Position numbers and translations under genes: made by a program. A stretch of DNA of 64,000 nucleotides. It comes from Deferribacterales bacterium Deferri_01. Its GTDB lineage: Bacteria; Chrysiogenota; Deferribacteres; Deferribacterales; Geovibrionaceae. The stretch is from contig LUZY01000013.1 in NCBI GenBank assembly GCA_001603805.1, positions 751,229 to 815,228 of the forward strand, in the 5' to 3' direction. The notes beneath the pieces are model-generated. The model saw only the letters and a program-made list of their open reading frames with translations, had not been told where the DNA came from and did no database searches. Of the stretch, positions 43,757 through 52,535 are shown piece after piece. Positions within the stretch are counted from its first letter, which is position 1. Each line of letters opens with the position of its first letter.

Positions 43757-43786
43757 ACCTGAATGCGAATTATTCATAGTCGAAAG
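43757..43786 (-). promoter_or_regulatory. ~30-bp conserved element, copy 1
   Basis: Core GAATTATTCATA (forward strand). Aligned without gaps to 48154-48183, about 24 of 30 bases agree, including ACCTGA on the left and CGA on the right. It sits directly after the stop of the DUF1302-like gene and about 96 bp before the receptor ATG. GAATTATTC is itself palindromic, so a Fur-like site cannot be excluded; AraC-type binding is the alternative. Confidence 0.55.
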
Positions 43787-43789
43787 CGA

Positions 43790-44974
43790 TCAAAAACTGA
43801 ACTTAAACTCAGTGTAGACATAATCGTTATCACTGTATTGACCCCATACAGTTGAGGGCTTGCCGTATATCAGCATAACGCCGCTTTTAAGGGTAAAACC
43901 GTCAGCATAGTAATATTCGCTGAACACTTCAAACCCGCCGCTGTCATCACCGTAATGAGTACCCCTGAAACCGGCTTTCAGATCACCATTAAAATATTTA
44001 TCACTGGCTTCGTAGGTAAAACCTCTTCCCTCTTTCCCTTCGCTGTCAGTAAAAAGCTGAATATTCAGATATCCATCGTTGTCAAAATTTCTGTCAAAAC
44101 CAATAACCCCTATGGTATAGCCGCTGCCGTAGAACGAGCCTTCCTTGTGGGCAAGTTCTCCTCTCAATGTTCCGTTGGAAAGTCCTTTGGCAAAATTAAA
44201 ACCATACGCCTTAATCCGCTCATAAACAGGAAGAATGCTTCCGTTCCTGTACTTCAGCAAAGGTTCATCCGCATATCCACCGTAATACAGCAAAGCGGCG
44301 TCCCAGCCGTTATATGTCGTATAAATACGGGCTGCTCCTTCTGTGCCGTCCGGTTTGTTCTCACTCTCCACAGGCACATTCCTGCGGAGTTCGTTCAAAG
44401 ATCTGTTTTCCCACGGACTTCCCTGTTCCGGCAGTTCGTTCACTTCCGCAAAAGGTATGAATACAGCTTCAGCTGTAAAGAAATCTCCGGCGTAAACGGT
44501 CTGAACCATAGTCGCAGGCAGTCTGGAGTCGGTTCTTGCGCCAGCCACAGGATTCAGGTAATCCCTTGGGTTCAGAATATCCATAGGGTTGATTCCGTCA
44601 CCCGTTCCCCATCTGAGCATCATATTTCCCGCCGTGATATCCAGTCTTTCAGTATTGTACCGGGCATATGCCTCATACAGCCGGAGAATTTCTGTATCTC
44701 CCTGCCAGTCTTCCGGTGCGGAATCGTAATAAGCATACGCAGAAGCGTAAAAGAAAAGCCTCTCCTTTTCATAATCCGCTTCAAGAAAGACCTTGCCCCT
44801 GTTCTGAATCAGCTTTCCGCTTTTCGGTGCATATCTCGCCGAATATTCCAGATAACCGCCAAACCTGCTTTCTTTTTCTTTTGGCTGTTCAGGCGCAAAC
44901 TGAAAATCAGCCAATGGGTCAAACCCGTATGCTGAAAATGAGATAAATATAATTATTATCAGATATTTAATCAC
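43790..44974 (-). CDS. DUF1302-like outer-membrane beta-barrel protein
   Basis: A 394-residue protein with a signal peptide (hydrophobic residues ~3-15, cleavage near AYG). The body alternates in the manner of a beta-barrel and ends with TEFKFSF, an aromatic C-terminal strand. The block MMLRWGTGDGINPMDILNPR is the DUF1302 hallmark (WG-x-x-DG/A-NP-x-D-x-NP-x-D). Such proteins are usually encoded next to RND transporters and DUF1329/LolA-like proteins, as here. Function is inferred as an outer-membrane channel or substrate receiver for the MMPL transporter; not demonstrated. 12 bp after the LolA-like gene. Confidence 0.78.
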   Translation of the reverse strand: MIKYLIIIIFISFSAYGFDPLADFQFAPEQPKEKESRFGGYLEYSARYAPKSGKLIQNRGKVFLEADYEKERLFFYASAYAYYDSAPEDWQGDTEILRLYEAYARYNTERLDITAGNMMLRWGTGDGINPMDILNPRDYLNPVAGARTDSRLPATMVQTVYAGDFFTAEAVFIPFAEVNELPEQGSPWENRSLNELRRNVPVESENKPDGTEGAARIYTTYNGWDAALLYYGGYADEPLLKYRNGSILPVYERIKAYGFNFAKGLSNGTLRGELAHKEGSFYGSGYTIGVIGFDRNFDNDGYLNIQLFTDSEGKEGRGFTYEASDKYFNGDLKAGFRGTHYGDDSGGFEVFSEYYYADGFTLKSGVMLIYGKPSTVWGQYSDNDYVYTEFKFSF

Positions 44975-44986
44975 AGCAAATCCAGC

Positions 44987-45748
44987 TTATCTTTTCAGAC
45001 TGCTCTGTTCAAAAAGAGTGTCTGATATCTCCTCGTTGTACCTTATATTGCTGCGTTCAAGAAACGTCTTTGTCTTTCGTGAAGGGGTTTCCATCAGCAC
45101 CTTAGTATATGTATCTACTCCGTCTATATTCACAAATCCGCCGTAAACAGCGGTTTTCAGCATTCTTCCTCCTTTGTCGTAATATTCGGTTTTCAGAACC
45201 AGAAACATTTCAGGATGAACAAGCACAATCTTCTTTGAATAGTTTGTATCCTCTTTTTTTACAGGAACACTCTCAACCTCGTAGCAGTTTATACCTGAGA
45301 ACTCTCTCTTACCGATTAGCCTGTGGGTGTCATCATCCACTTCTCTTTTCTGTATGTCTTCATTTGCAAAGTCAGAACGCATGAAAGCTCCTTTCTTGCC
45401 GCCGCCGGAAATTCTTCTGACAAGGCTTTCAGCAGGAAGATACAACCACATGTCATCCTCACGCTCAGGATCTTCATATGACCATGTAAGATACATTGTG
45501 TCACGCACATCAGCAGGTTTTTCAAACCTGATAAGGCTTTTTTCATCCACACCATATTTCTTTCTGTAAGACACAGTTCTGCGTTCCAGAGTCTGCTCAC
45601 CCCGCTGTATAAACATAGCTGTCTCCATAACCGAAGTCAGGGAGGAATCTCTGTCTTCAACCATCTGCATAATATCTCTTCCTGTTATTTCCGATGCCCC
45701 AGCAGATAAGGCAGTTAAAGTAAGAATAGTTACAATAAGCTTTTTCAT
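44987..45748 (-). CDS. LolA-like outer-membrane lipoprotein-sorting protein
   Basis: A 253-residue periplasmic protein with a signal peptide (cleaved after SAGAS, about residue 19). The LolA-like fold is indicated by EITGRDIMQMVEDRDSS, the FEKPADVRDTMYLTW strand, WLYLPAESLVRRISGGGKKG and the C-terminal NIRYNEEISDTLFEQSSLKR. This is the PF17131 group (MMPL-associated, unlike housekeeping LolA). It should shuttle a lipidic or hydrophobic substrate between the RND protein and the outer membrane. It overlaps the RND gene by 4 bp (ATGA). Confidence 0.83.
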   Translation of the reverse strand: MKKLIVTILTLTALSAGASEITGRDIMQMVEDRDSSLTSVMETAMFIQRGEQTLERRTVSYRKKYGVDEKSLIRFEKPADVRDTMYLTWSYEDPEREDDMWLYLPAESLVRRISGGGKKGAFMRSDFANEDIQKREVDDDTHRLIGKREFSGINCYEVESVPVKKEDTNYSKKIVLVHPEMFLVLKTEYYDKGGRMLKTAVYGGFVNIDGVDTYTKVLMETPSRKTKTFLERSNIRYNEEISDTLFEQSSLKR

Positions 45749-48093
45749 TTATTCTCTCCTGTTTCTTTTCCAAGCGGCTTAATAAGCATGATAGCGGCGG
45801 GTGCCATGAAGAAATCCGCCAAAAGCGCCCAGCTGAACGCCCAACCCATAAGAAATCCGTTTTTTATATAACCGGTAAGCTCCGAAAAAATAAACGGGGC
45901 AAACCCCAGAACCAGTATCATGGAAGTAAAAATTATGGGTCTGCCGACTGTTGTGTATGTTTTGAAGAGAGCATCAGAGTAGTTGCCGCATCTATTGAAT
46001 TCATTACGGAATCTGGTGAAGAAATGTATCGTATCGTCCACTGAAACACCTATGATTATTGGTGCAAAGCTCATAAGTATGACATCCAGATAGACTCCGC
46101 AGAAACCGAGCAACCCCAGCGAAATGACAACAGGGAAAACATTCGGGATCATGCTCAAAAAACCCAGCTTCGCCGAGCACATGACAAACATCATCATTAT
46201 ACCTATGGCAATTAAGGCAGCTAAGAAGCTGTTGCGCTGCCCTTCAAGAAGAATATCATTAATACGCAGATACCTGTATAATCCCCCGGACATCGCCAAA
46301 CTCACCTCTGAACCGAAAATTTCATCAGCGGTCTTTACAGCAAAATCCCCGAATTTTCTTCCTTCCATGGTGGAGAGAGACGGAAGTTTAACGATAACCC
46401 TCGCCTTATCAGACATAAATGTTACAAGCCTGTCCATTTCATTTCCGCCGGAGGTTTCATACATAAACAAATACTGGGAAACAACCTTATCCTCATCTGG
46501 TATATGGTAAAACTCCATATCATTGTCATGAAGCGCCTTCCGCATTTTTTTCAAAACATATGTTATGCTTGTTACCTTGCTGGACAGTGGGTGGGCTTCA
46601 AGCCGCAAATGGAACTCATCAAGTTTTTTCATGAACTCCGCAGATTTGATACCATTTTCCCTGCCGGTATCTATCATGAACTCCAGCGACATTACACCAC
46701 CCATTTTATCACCTATATAGTCAGTTATATCCCTGAGATGATTACCTTTTTTAATCAATTTAGCGGTATTGGACTCCACCTTGACAAACGATGCACCGAT
46801 AACTGCTGCAACAGTTATAATTATGAAGAAAGTCAATATCTTAACAGGGTGGTTCACCACCGTTGAATGTATTTTGACCAATATAATATCAAAGATGTCC
46901 TGTCCGCCGTGCCGCCTTGTTTTCTTCGGATTTATCTTCTTTTTCCCGAAGGAGAATATGGAAGGAACAAGCAGCATTGTGATAATCATCGCAAAAAATA
47001 CACCCGCAGCCACATACACTCCCATCTCTCTGTAGGGTTTTATATGGGTTGTTAAAAAAGAAAGAAAACCTGCAATTGTTGTCATTGAGGTCAATACTAT
47101 GGCAACTCCTGTGACCCCCAGTCCCTTAATCAGACTCTCCCGGCGCTCTAAACCATCATCGTTAAAATCATTAAAAGCTGAGATATAATGCATGGAATCT
47201 GCTATTCCGACACATATAAGAATTGTAGGAAGAGCTGTGGTAAGCAAATTTATTGTGAAACCCATATAGGGGATAGCTCCCATAGTCCAGAAAACTGACA
47301 GTGCAACCACTGCAATAGGAGCAAAAACACCCCTTACGCCTCTGCCAAGCCATGCCATGAGGGTGAGCATTATAACTATAGTCATCATGAACAGCTTCTT
47401 ACCTTCCGAAGAAACCATTCTGTCATACTCGTATGAAAAAACAGGAGGGCTGGTTACAAGCACTTCAAGTTCTTTGTAACGTTCATTTTTGACGATACTG
47501 TAAACCGCCTCTGTTATTTCGTATCGTGAGTTTACCTCTTTGGTCTGCTCAGGATATTCATAAAGCTCAAGATGGATAGGAATAAGAGTTTTATCCTTGT
47601 TTATAAGTGCATTTACATAAGAAGGCTCAGTCAGAGACTTATCAAGGAGAGCATCAACCTGTTTCTGGTTTAACACTTCATCGCTGATAAATGAACTTAT
47701 TTCAAGCCCCTGCGGTGTTGACTCAATCCATTCCGCATTACCAAGCCACTGCATTCGTTTTACCAAAGGAACTTTTTCCTCCAGCTCCAGTGCCATGCTC
47801 CGCATTAGTTTGAGCATTTCAGGTGTAAATTTGCCGTTTTTATCTGCTTTCACAAAAAGACTTACAAAATCATCATTTCCGAAAGCTTCCTCAAACTTTT
47901 TCATGACGGTAACAGACTCATCACCCTCCACAAACCATATATCTGCAGAATTATCAAAGGTGAGATTCTTCATATTAGACACAAAAAATACTGTCACAAC
48001 AATAAGAAGCAGTAAGACTACCCACCTGAACCGTATGATTTTTTCCGCAGTTTTTTCAAAAAAAACATTTGAGCGCTTTTTATTTTCCGCCAT
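45745..48093 (-). CDS. MMPL/RND family transporter
   Basis: A 782-residue inner-membrane protein with two repeated halves of six helices: an N-terminal helix (WVVLLLLIVVTVFFVS), a periplasmic loop (GDESVTVMKKFEEAFGNDDF), then sterol-sensing-like helices with the RND-typical GIADSMHYISAFNDFNDDG and, in the second half, GVSVDDTIHFFTRFRNEF, Asp residues likely for proton coupling. This is the SSD/MMPL branch (hopanoid- and lipid-transport class). I use the ATG at 48093 with GAGG upstream; the frame is open to 48174 but that overlaps the promoter element. First gene of the three-gene unit. Confidence 0.88.
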   Translation of the reverse strand: MAENKKRSNVFFEKTAEKIIRFRWVVLLLLIVVTVFFVSNMKNLTFDNSADIWFVEGDESVTVMKKFEEAFGNDDFVSLFVKADKNGKFTPEMLKLMRSMALELEEKVPLVKRMQWLGNAEWIESTPQGLEISSFISDEVLNQKQVDALLDKSLTEPSYVNALINKDKTLIPIHLELYEYPEQTKEVNSRYEITEAVYSIVKNERYKELEVLVTSPPVFSYEYDRMVSSEGKKLFMMTIVIMLTLMAWLGRGVRGVFAPIAVVALSVFWTMGAIPYMGFTINLLTTALPTILICVGIADSMHYISAFNDFNDDGLERRESLIKGLGVTGVAIVLTSMTTIAGFLSFLTTHIKPYREMGVYVAAGVFFAMIITMLLVPSIFSFGKKKINPKKTRRHGGQDIFDIILVKIHSTVVNHPVKILTFFIIITVAAVIGASFVKVESNTAKLIKKGNHLRDITDYIGDKMGGVMSLEFMIDTGRENGIKSAEFMKKLDEFHLRLEAHPLSSKVTSITYVLKKMRKALHDNDMEFYHIPDEDKVVSQYLFMYETSGGNEMDRLVTFMSDKARVIVKLPSLSTMEGRKFGDFAVKTADEIFGSEVSLAMSGGLYRYLRINDILLEGQRNSFLAALIAIGIMMMFVMCSAKLGFLSMIPNVFPVVISLGLLGFCGVYLDVILMSFAPIIIGVSVDDTIHFFTRFRNEFNRCGNYSDALFKTYTTVGRPIIFTSMILVLGFAPFIFSELTGYIKNGFLMGWAFSWALLADFFMAPAAIMLIKPLGKETGENK

Positions 48094-48153
48094 ACATAAC
48101 CTCAAGCAAAATGAATCAATGCAAACACTAGTACAACAGCGTCCCTCATCTCT

Positions 48154-48183
48154 ACCTGATTCGGAATTATTCATACCCGATAA
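48154..48183 (-). promoter_or_regulatory. ~30-bp conserved element, copy 2
   Basis: Second occurrence of the element at 43757-43786, with the identical core GAATTATTCATA and the same orientation relative to the minus-strand operon it precedes, about 60 bp from the RND start codon. It also lies between the RND gene and the divergent regulator, as expected for a site controlling both directions. Confidence 0.55.
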
Positions 48184-48191
48184 CCAAGTTT

Positions 48192-48241
48192 TAGTATGCT
48201 CATTTTATTAGATTGACAAAACTGTAGCACTGGATTAGAAA
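48192..48241 (+). promoter_or_regulatory. promoter of the AraC-type regulator gene
   Basis: TTGACA (48213-48218), 17 bp spacer and TAGAAA (48236-48241). Upstream, TAGTAT (48192-48197) is spaced 15 bp from the -35 as in the receptor promoter. GGAG precedes the ATG at 48272. Confidence 0.65.
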
Positions 48242-48271
48242 AACGTATGAAGCTTATTATGGAGCGCTTTA

Positions 48272-49309
48272 ATGAAGTCAAAACTTTACATATCAAGCTT
48301 TTGTGATCTGTGCAGTGATAAATGTGATTTAAATGGGGAAAATAACTGCAAACGTCATACCATAAGCGATCCTGTAATTAAGATAGAGGGTGATTTTTCA
48401 CCGGGAAGCATAGAGATGATAGATATGCGCCCCGGTGGAATAGGGTATGTGATAGATATCAAAAAAGAAGAAGAGTTTTTCACACGTTTTTCATGCAAAG
48501 ACGGACCCATAGAGCTTGCCGTCTGCCTCGAAGGCTGCACAGAATATATCTACGATAATGAGCCAATAAAGGGATACAAACATACTGCCAACGGCTCGCA
48601 GTGCTTTATTTATAGAATGAGCGAATGCAGCGGACAGGGACACAAAAAAGATTCAAAGCCGATGAAAACTGTCGGTGTCAGCATGAACCCATATATATTC
48701 AAAATGCTTATTGATGATTACTGCGGTAAAGTCAAAAAGGAATTTGAAGGATTAACTGACTTTACCCGTCCTGTCTTTGTTATGAAGGATCTTAGAAGCA
48801 CTCCGGCCATGGAAGCCATAGCCCGCAGTATCCTTGATTGCAGGTTTAATGAACCGCAAAGAAGAATTTATATAATCGGCAAGCTGAGAGAACTGACAGC
48901 GCTGATCATTACAGAGTATATACTCGAACAGCCTGAAAAGGAGTCCAGCATCCTCCGCTTCGGAGACTCGCAGAAAATCGCAAAAGCAAAGGAGATTCTT
49001 CTGCGTGATATATCAGATCCGCCTGTCATTGCAGAGCTTTCAAAAATGGCAGGGATAAATGAACTTAAGCTCAAGACAGGGTTTAAAGAACTCTACGGAA
49101 CAACTGTGTGCAACTTCGTTAAACAGCGGAGAATGGAGAAAGCGAAAAATATACTGGAATCAGGAAAAGCAAGTGTGAGCGAAGCAGCGTGGAGTGTGGG
49201 CTATACCAATGTAAGCTACTTTATATCGGTATTCCGAAGCTACCACGGACTAAATCCGGGAGAGTTTCTAAGTAAAATAAAAACAAAGATACCTGCAAGC
49301 AGGATATAG
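48272..49309 (+). CDS. AraC/PchR-like transcriptional regulator with Cys-rich N-terminus
   Basis: A 345-residue regulator. The C-terminal ~100 residues are the AraC double helix-turn-helix: KLKTGFKELYGTTVCNFVKQ (the FKxxYGxTxxxY block of the PchR/YbtA group) and VSEAAWSVGYTNVSYFISVF. The N-terminal part has a remarkable cysteine set: C11, C14, C18, C26 (CDLCSDKCDLNGENNC), then C75, C85, C89, C111 and C119. This is not the usual siderophore-binding N-terminus and suggests metal, Fe-S or redox control. Divergent from the RND unit, next to the receptor locus; the likely regulator of both. Ends at a terminator shared with the ribosomal operon. Confidence 0.88.
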   Translation: MKSKLYISSFCDLCSDKCDLNGENNCKRHTISDPVIKIEGDFSPGSIEMIDMRPGGIGYVIDIKKEEEFFTRFSCKDGPIELAVCLEGCTEYIYDNEPIKGYKHTANGSQCFIYRMSECSGQGHKKDSKPMKTVGVSMNPYIFKMLIDDYCGKVKKEFEGLTDFTRPVFVMKDLRSTPAMEAIARSILDCRFNEPQRRIYIIGKLRELTALIITEYILEQPEKESSILRFGDSQKIAKAKEILLRDISDPPVIAELSKMAGINELKLKTGFKELYGTTVCNFVKQRRMEKAKNILESGKASVSEAAWSVGYTNVSYFISVFRSYHGLNPGEFLSKIKTKIPASRI

Positions 49310-49328
49310 ATACTGAAATGAATTAAAA

Positions 49329-49354
49329 AAAGGCGACTCAAATGAGTCGCCTTT
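49329..49354. terminator. bidirectional terminator between the regulator and rplQ
   Basis: Perfect stem AAGGCGACTCA (49330-49340) / TGAGTCGCCTT (49343-49353), preceded by an A-run (49325-49330). On the minus strand the A-run becomes the T-run that ends the ribosomal operon; the plus side has only CTTTCTTC, weaker for the regulator. Confidence 0.85.
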
Positions 49355-49364
49355 CTTCTATATC

Positions 49365-49721
49365 TTACTCTTTAACAAGCTCGATAATAGCCATGTCAGC
49401 CTGGTCGCCTTTGCGATAGCCTGTCTTGACTATTCTGGTGTAGCCGCCGGGACGTTCTTTGAACTTAGGGGCTACTTCATCAAAAAGGAGATTAACAACC
49501 TTTTTGTTAGGAAGTCTTTTCAGCACAAGTCTTCTTGCTGAAAGATCTCCGGCTTTGCCGAAAGTTATCAGGGGCTCGACAAACGAACGGAGAGCCTTAG
49601 CTCTTGTAACGGTTGTCTCGATTCTGCCATGCTCAATCAGGAAACCTGCCATGCTTCTGAGCATAGAGAATCTGTGCGCCGTCGGCCTGCCGAGTTTTTT
49701 GCCGCTTTTTCTATGACGCAT
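49365..49721 (-). CDS. rplQ: 50S ribosomal protein bL17
   Basis: 118 residues, with the typical opening MRHRKSGKKLGRPTAHR and the RALRSFVEPLITFGK-like block. It is the last gene of the alpha operon, directly behind rpoA, and ends 11 bp before a strong terminator on its strand. Confidence 0.98.
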   Translation of the reverse strand: MRHRKSGKKLGRPTAHRFSMLRSMAGFLIEHGRIETTVTRAKALRSFVEPLITFGKAGDLSARRLVLKRLPNKKVVNLLFDEVAPKFKERPGGYTRIVKTGYRKGDQADMAIIELVKE

Positions 49722-50726
49722 CTATTCATCCTCCGAATCTGAATTCACATAACCAATGGCCTCAAGGTCCATTCCAAGTCCGAGACCAAGTTCATGAAGA
49801 ACTTTTTTGATCTCCTCAAGGGATTTACGGCCAAAGTTTTTGGTTTTAAGCATTTCGCTGTCCGTCTTTCTGCAGAGTTCAGCCAAAGTTTTAATATTGG
49901 CGTTTTTCAGACAGTTATAAGCTCTGACGGAGAGTTCAAGCTCTTCAATGCTTTTATCAAGAAGATCAAAAAGCTGATCATTCTTGCTGGATTCATCGAC
50001 ATCAGAATCTTCAACCTCAGGCTCTTCAAAGTTGATGAAGAGGTTCATATGGTCTTTCACAATCTTAGCAGCGAAAGCTATCGCGTCTTCAGGTGTGATT
50101 GATCCGTCTGTCTCTACTTCAATGATAAGCTTGTCATAGTCGGTACTCTGTCCGACGCGCGCATTTTCAACGAAATAGTTAACCCTTTTGACAGGCGAGA
50201 AAATCGCATCAACAGGAATCATATCTACTTCGTCTATATCTTTTTCAAATTCTTCTGCGGGCACATATCCAAGACCTCTCTGAACCAGAAGCTCCATGTA
50301 GAGTTCTGTCTCGTTATCGGTCAGGGTGCAGATTACCTGCTCAGGATTAAGGATTTCAAGCTGTCCTTCGCCTCTGATATCAGAAGAAGTAACAGGACCT
50401 TCGCCCTTTTTCCTGATGTAGAATCTTCTCTGCTCATGCACGCCGAGTTTGAGATCAAGCGCTTTAAGGTTGAGAATTATGTCAACTATATCTTCGTAAA
50501 CACCCGGAAGTGTACTGAACTCGTTGGTAACGCCCTCGATCTTAACGCCCACCACAGCAGTGCCTTCAATGGACGAAAGCATAACTCTGCGAAGAGCATT
50601 TCCCACGGTGATTCCGAAACCTTTCTCGTAGGGTTCAGCGACATACTTTCCGTATTTAGCTGTAACTTCACCCACAGGCTCGATCTTCCTGGGTTTTATT
50701 ATTTCATGAAAGTTCATGATGATCAT
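49722..50726 (-). CDS. rpoA: RNA polymerase alpha subunit
   Basis: 334 residues. N-terminal assembly domain (PYEKGFGITVGNALRRVMLS) and C-terminal domain that contacts UP elements and activators (ELSVRAYNCLKNANIKTLAE, KNFGRKSLEEIK). A short acidic linker joins the two. The ATG at 50726 with CGGAGG upstream is used; another ATG lies three codons later. Followed by rplQ with no gap. Confidence 0.98.
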   Translation of the reverse strand: MIIMNFHEIIKPRKIEPVGEVTAKYGKYVAEPYEKGFGITVGNALRRVMLSSIEGTAVVGVKIEGVTNEFSTLPGVYEDIVDIILNLKALDLKLGVHEQRRFYIRKKGEGPVTSSDIRGEGQLEILNPEQVICTLTDNETELYMELLVQRGLGYVPAEEFEKDIDEVDMIPVDAIFSPVKRVNYFVENARVGQSTDYDKLIIEVETDGSITPEDAIAFAAKIVKDHMNLFINFEEPEVEDSDVDESSKNDQLFDLLDKSIEELELSVRAYNCLKNANIKTLAELCRKTDSEMLKTKNFGRKSLEEIKKVLHELGLGLGMDLEAIGYVNSDSEDE

Positions 50727-50758
50727 ACGGAGTCCTCCGGTTTACATTAAGCTACTTA

Positions 50759-51385
50759 CTATTTAGAGTACAGTTCCACTATGAGGTGTTCGTGAATCTC
50801 GTAGTTTATGTCAGTTCTCTCAGGGAGTCTCACTACCTGCGTTTTCTTTGCGTCTTTATCAAGAGTCAGCCATTCGGGTATGCCCCTTCCTTCTGCTGTA
50901 TCAAGACACTCTTTAACACGGGCATGATCGCCTGATTTTTCTCTTACTTCAACAACTTCACCGGGTTTAACGATGAAAGAGGGAATGTTTACCTTACGTC
51001 CGTTTACAAGGAAGTGAGCGTGGCGAACCATCTGCCTTGCTTCTTTGCGGCTTCCTGCGAAACCTGCTCTGTAAACAACGTTATCAAGCCTTCTTTCAAG
51101 AAGAGAGAGAAGGTTCTCACCGGTAATGCCCTGCATTCTTTCAGCTCTCTCAAAGTAGAGGCGGAACTGCGCTTCGAGAACACCGTAAAGTCTTTTAACT
51201 TTCTGTTTTTCTCTGAGCTGCATTCCGTAGTCACTGAGTTTTTTTCTGAGCTGGCCGTGCTGTCCGGGAGGATAAGCTTTTTTCTCTATACCGCATTTAT
51301 CTTTATAGCAACGCTCGCCTTTGAGGTAAAGTTTTGTACCTTCACGCCTGCAGAGCTTGCAAACTGCGCCTGTGTACCTAGCCAA
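50759..51385 (-). CDS. rpsD: 30S ribosomal protein uS4, zinc-binding form
   Basis: 208 residues. The N-terminus has C9, C12, C26 and C31 (VCKLC, then ERCYKDKC), the zinc-binding C+ form. The S4 RNA-binding domain ([20 protein letters not shown]) is intact. It binds 16S rRNA early in assembly and may repress the alpha operon. Confidence 0.98.
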   Translation of the reverse strand: MARYTGAVCKLCRREGTKLYLKGERCYKDKCGIEKKAYPPGQHGQLRKKLSDYGMQLREKQKVKRLYGVLEAQFRLYFERAERMQGITGENLLSLLERRLDNVVYRAGFAGSRKEARQMVRHAHFLVNGRKVNIPSFIVKPGEVVEVREKSGDHARVKECLDTAEGRGIPEWLTLDKDAKKTQVVRLPERTDINYEIHEHLIVELYSK

Positions 51386-51400
51386 TTTGAACCTCCAACC

Positions 51401-51790
51401 TTATACTCTTCTCTTTTTACGTGGTCTGCATCCGTTATGGGGAACAGGTGTTACATCTCTGATGAGAGTAATTTTAATTCCCGCAGCCTGGATAGCCCTG
51501 ATCGCACTTTCACGACCGGAGCCGGGACCTTTCACGTTGACTTCCACTTCTCTCATTCCGTTTTCCATTGCTTTTTTAGCAGCGGCCTCAGCAGAAAGCT
51601 GAGCAGCGAAAGGAGTGGACTTCCTTGAGTTTTTAAAACCGTTGCAACCGCCGGCAGACCAGCAGATAACATTACCGTTGATATCGGTAAAGGAAACGAT
51701 CGTATTGTTGAAGGTTGAGTTTATATGCGCGACGCCTTTAGGTACGTTTTTCCTGTCGCGTTTTTTAGCTGTTTTCTTAGCTTTTGCCAT
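51401..51790 (-). CDS. rpsK: 30S ribosomal protein uS11
   Basis: 129 residues, ending [15 protein letters not shown], with the [19 protein letters not shown] core and [17 protein letters not shown]. Length and all signature blocks fit uS11, which forms part of the platform of the small subunit. 13 bp after rpsM. Confidence 0.98.
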   Translation of the reverse strand: MAKAKKTAKKRDRKNVPKGVAHINSTFNNTIVSFTDINGNVICWSAGGCNGFKNSRKSTPFAAQLSAEAAAKKAMENGMREVEVNVKGPGSGRESAIRAIQAAGIKITLIRDVTPVPHNGCRPRKKRRV

Positions 51791-51803
51791 TTCGAACTAC
51801 CCT

Positions 51804-52172
51804 CTACTTCCTTTTGATACCGCGTTTGCCCGCAAGACCTCTTCTGGTTCTTGCGTTGCTTCTGGTTTTCTGACCGCGGCAGGGAAGGTGCATCTTGTGC
51901 CTCTGTCCTCTGTAACAGTTGATTTCCATAAGCCTTTTGACGTTAAGAGCGATATCTTTTCTCAGGTCACCCTCAACTTTGAGATTGGCTTCAATATAAA
52001 GCCTGATTTCAGAGATTTCAGTTTCCGTAAGGTCACCGATTCTCTTTTCAAGCGATATATTAGTCTCGTTAAGTATGGACAGGGCGAGATGACGTCCTAC
52101 GCCATATATATGAGTAAGTCCGATTTCAACTTTTTTGTTGTTGGGAATATCAACACCAGCTATACGTGCCAC
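51804..52172 (-). CDS. rpsM: 30S ribosomal protein uS13
   Basis: 122 residues, starting [20 protein letters not shown] with the IYGVGRHLA motif and the basic tail [15 protein letters not shown]. It contacts tRNA and the large subunit at the head. 12 bp after rpmJ. Confidence 0.98.
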   Translation of the reverse strand: MARIAGVDIPNNKKVEIGLTHIYGVGRHLALSILNETNISLEKRIGDLTETEISEIRLYIEANLKVEGDLRKDIALNVKRLMEINCYRGQRHKMHLPCRGQKTRSNARTRRGLAGKRGIKRK

Positions 52173-52184
52173 TTGAAATCCTCC

Positions 52185-52298
52185 TTAGCCCTGTCTCTGT
52201 TTGTGTCTGGGATTTTCACATATCACCCTTACGACACCTTTTCTTTTTACAATTTTGCATTTACTGCAAATAGGCTTAACACTTGCCCTGACCTTCAT
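52185..52298 (-). CDS. rpmJ: 50S ribosomal protein bL36, zinc-binding form
   Basis: 37 residues, too short for usual ORF cut-offs. Reads [20 protein letters not shown], then [17 protein letters not shown]. Cys11, Cys14, Cys27 and His32 form the zinc site. It lies between infA and rpsM exactly as in the standard alpha operon; stop TAA is followed by AGGAGG for rpsM. Confidence 0.97.
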   Translation of the reverse strand: MKVRASVKPICSKCKIVKRKGVVRVICENPRHKQRQG

Positions 52299-52310
52299 TT
52301 CTGCACCCCG

Positions 52311-52535
52311 TTACTTCTTGTGACGATAGGTTATCCTGCCCCTTGAAAGGTCATACGGGGATAACTCTACGGTAACTTTGTCTCCGGGCAGAATTCGGAT
52401 GAAGTGCATCCTCATTTTCCCGGAAAGATGAGCAAGAATAACATGCTTGTTTTCCAACTCAACCTTGAACATAGCATTGGGCAACGCCTCAACGACTGTA
52501 CCGACAATCTCGATTACATCGTCCTTTTTGCTCAT
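52311..52535 (-). CDS. infA: translation initiation factor IF-1
   Basis: 74 residues of OB fold: [40 protein letters not shown] and the end [12 protein letters not shown]. It occupies the A site during initiation. Overlaps the map stop by 4 bp (ATGA). Confidence 0.98.
   Translation of the reverse strand: MSKKDDVIEIVGTVVEALPNAMFKVELENKHVILAHLSGKMRMHFIRILPGDKVTVELSPYDLSRGRITYRHKK

Noticed and set aside
43955..44935. 326-residue plus-strand ORF
   Set aside because: It is antisense to the DUF1302-like barrel gene with its signal peptide and family motif.
48094..48174. 27-residue N-terminal extension of the MMPL protein
   Set aside because: It would place coding sequence over the conserved promoter element and lacks an SD; the ATG at 48093 has GAGG upstream.
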